Part shown: in pieces, positions 5,705 to 6,894 of the stretch
How positions within the stretch are numbered: position 1 is the stretch's first letter
How the letters are laid out: each line of letters starts with the position of its first letter
NCBI GenBank assembly: GCA_005885015.1
Contig: VAYG01000106.1
Location: 1 to 6,894 of the forward strand
Length of the DNA stretch: 6,894 nt
Source: Actinomycetota bacterium
GTDB taxonomy: Bacteria > Actinomycetota > UBA4738
Reading direction: 5' to 3'
The notes under the pieces: generated by a model
Told to the model about the DNA's origin: nothing
The model's input: only the letters and a program-made list of their open reading frames with translations
Databases searched by the model: none
Program-made: the position numbers and the translations under genes

Positions 5705-6559
5705 GTGCCCGAGCAGGACATCGTCCAGAGGAAACGGCCGGTCACGCGTTCCACCATCGTGCGGGGGCTGCGCGCCCTCGGGGTTCGCCCGGGCGTGATC
5801 CTGATGGTCCACACTCGAATGAGCGCGCTCGGATGGGTCGTCGGCGGATCCCAGACCGTCGTCGAATCCCTCCTCGAAGCGTTGGGGCCCGACGGCACGC
5901 TCATGGCATACGTGGGCTGGGAAGACGACCCCTACCACCTCCAGAAATGGCCCCAAGAGTGGCAACAGGCCTATCGGACCGAACTCCCTCCCTTTGACCC
6001 GGAGCTGACCGCCGCGGATCCCGAGATGGGCCGGATCCCCGAGCGGATCCGGACCTGGCCCGGGGCAAGGGTCAGCACTGGTCACGTCTTCCGGATGGCT
6101 GCGCTCGGACCGCGGGCCGAGTGGCTCACCGCCGACCAGCCTTGGGAGCAGCCGCAGGGCCGCGGCTCGCCGCTGGCGAAATTGGTCGAGGCCGACGGTC
6201 AGGTCCTCATGCTGGGCGCGCCCCTCGAGACGCTGACGATCCTGCATCACGCCGAGTCGCTGGTGGAATCGCCGCTGCGACGCGAGGTCACCTTCGAGTT
6301 CCCGATCCGGGAAGCTGGCCTTGTGGCGTGGCGAATGATCCGGGACTTCGACACCTCATCGGTCGGCGCCTTCCCCTACGAGCCCCACGTTCCCGGAGGG
6401 GTCGACGCATTCGAGGTGATCGGCGAGGCCGCCCTTCAGGCCGGCTTCGGCAGGCGGGGCAAGGTCGGCGAAGCAGACTCTGTCCTGTTCGAGGCGGGGC
6501 CGCTGGTGCGGTTCGCGGTGGTGTGGCTCGTCGAGAGATTCGGGGCTGGCCCGGCCTGA
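5705..6559 (+). CDS. Aminoglycoside 3-N-acetyltransferase-family protein
   Basis: The product is 284 residues from GTG 5705 (an in-frame GTG at 5636 would add 23 residues of non-conserved sequence). It belongs to the non-GNAT AAC(3) family, which transfers acetyl from acetyl-CoA to the 3-amino group of 2-deoxystreptamine aminoglycosides; some chromosomal members act on other substrates. Family marks: VTRSTIVRGLRALGVRPG (13-30), VHTRMSALGWVVGG (35-48), ALGPDGTLMAYVGW (59-72), PPFDPELTAADPEMGRIPE (95-113), GSPLAKLVEADGQVLMLGAP (154-173), the TILHHAE segment (178-184) with its conserved Glu184, and the C-terminal VGEADSVLFEAGPLVRF (254-270). The layout resembles the AAC(3)-II/III/VI branch. Gln145 stands where many members have His in a DHPL motif just before the GSP segment, which could change or abolish catalysis. 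It is divergent from the operon and convergent with the membrane protease gene. Resistance activity cannot be assumed. Confidence 0.88.
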   Translation: MPEQDIVQRKRPVTRSTIVRGLRALGVRPGVILMVHTRMSALGWVVGGSQTVVESLLEALGPDGTLMAYVGWEDDPYHLQKWPQEWQQAYRTELPPFDPELTAADPEMGRIPERIRTWPGARVSTGHVFRMAALGPRAEWLTADQPWEQPQGRGSPLAKLVEADGQVLMLGAPLETLTILHHAESLVESPLRREVTFEFPIREAGLVAWRMIRDFDTSSVGAFPYEPHVPGGVDAFEVIGEAALQAGFGRRGKVGEADSVLFEAGPLVRFAVVWLVERFGAGPA

Positions 6560-6562
6560 GGC

Positions 6563-6894
6563 TCACCGTCCGAACGCGATGAACAGGAACCCGATCAGGT
6601 TGAACGTGGCGTGCGCGGCTACCGAGGCCATCAGGCTCTGCTGGCGCTCGTAGACCAGGGCCAGGACCACGCCCACCACGATCAGGGAAGGGATGATCAG
6701 CAGGAAATCGAGGCCGGCGAAGTGCACCAGCCCGAAGAACGACGCCGAGATCAGCGCCGCCGGCCACACGGAAAATCGCCGCCGCAGTCCCTTGTAGAGG
6801 AAACCTCGGAAGAACGCCTCTTCGGCGAGCGGCGCGAGCGCGACGACCACGACCCCGCTCACGGCCAGGTAGGCACCCTTGACGTCGCTGGGCA
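6563..6894 (-). CDS. CPBP-family intramembrane metalloprotease (5' end outside window)
   Basis: The minus-strand frame is open from the right edge to TGA at 6565-6563, giving the last 109 residues; the true start lies beyond 6894. A GTG at 6862 is in frame but sits inside a transmembrane-like stretch, so it is not taken as the start. The three CPBP (formerly Abi/CAAX protease) motifs are present in order: EEAFFR (the EExxxR motif), FFGLVH (FxxxH) and HATFN (HxxxN). These glutamate, histidine and asparagine residues form the metal-binding active site within the membrane. Hydrophobic segments include the FLLIIPSLIVVGVVLALVY stretch and the final LIGFLFIAF helix. Family members process prenylated or membrane proteins or bacteriocins; the substrate here is unknown. 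Its end is 3 nt from the acetyltransferase stop, convergent, with no evident terminator between them. Confidence 0.9.
   Translation of the reverse strand, partial: PSDVKGAYLAVSGVVVVALAPLAEEAFFRGFLYKGLRRRFSVWPAALISASFFGLVHFAGLDFLLIIPSLIVVGVVLALVYERQQSLMASVAAHATFNLIGFLFIAFGR

Noticed and set aside
5387..6250. 287-codon minus-strand open frame opposite the acetyltransferase
   Set aside because: It is antisense to the AAC(3)-family gene, ends inside the broken SCP2 gene in a wrong frame, and its sequence looks like a shadow.
6557..6565. Terminator between the acetyltransferase and protease genes
   Set aside because: Only 3 nt separate the stops, and neither a stable hairpin nor a T-tract is visible.

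Overview
The window is GC-rich, densely packed bacterial chromosome. The high GC, GTG and TTG starts, 1-8 nt gene overlaps, a leaderless-looking gene, stand-alone SCP2 sterol-carrier proteins and a cobalamin-dependent acyl-CoA mutase without its B12 domain all suggest a high-GC actinobacterium (or a MAG of one). That assignment is an inference. I saw no tRNA, rRNA, CRISPR array, insertion sequence or phage gene.

Layout. Bases 1-58 may hold the last codons of a rightward gene, ending in a small hairpin shared with the convergent end of a PAS-domain protein (69-506, minus). From 5579 down to 625 lies a leftward gene cluster. In transcription order it is: a broken SCP2-family gene (5579-5197), a zinc-dependent alcohol dehydrogenase (5176-4136), a second, intact SCP2-family gene (4136-3720), a stand-alone cyclic-nucleotide-binding-domain protein (3704-3282), a MeaB-type G-protein chaperone (3241-2276) and the large subunit of a cobalamin-dependent acyl-CoA mutase (2283-625). 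Junctions are +20, -1, +15, +40 and -8 nt, so this is almost certainly one operon. The PAS gene follows 118 nt further on and may be read from the same transcript. A 125-nt divergent promoter region (5580-5704) separates the operon from a rightward aminoglycoside 3-N-acetyltransferase-family gene (5705-6559). Three bases past its stop is the convergent end of a CPBP-family membrane protease gene that runs off the right edge.

How the genes fit together. The mutase would be annotated by homology as methylmalonyl-CoA mutase. However, its two substrate-determining positions are Phe76 and Gln194, the isobutyryl-CoA mutase pattern, rather than the Tyr/Arg of true methylmalonyl-CoA mutase. MeaB-type GTPases load and protect the B12 cofactor of such mutases. 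With an NAD-type dehydrogenase and two lipid/acyl-CoA-binding SCP2 proteins, the operon looks like a branched-chain or lipid acyl-CoA utilisation module. The B12-binding small subunit needed for activity is not in the window.

Main points for follow-up: the ICM-type active site, the frameshift/deletion in the first SCP2 gene, the cyclic-nucleotide sensor domain inside a mutase operon, and an acetyltransferase homologue with Gln where relatives usually have a conserved His.
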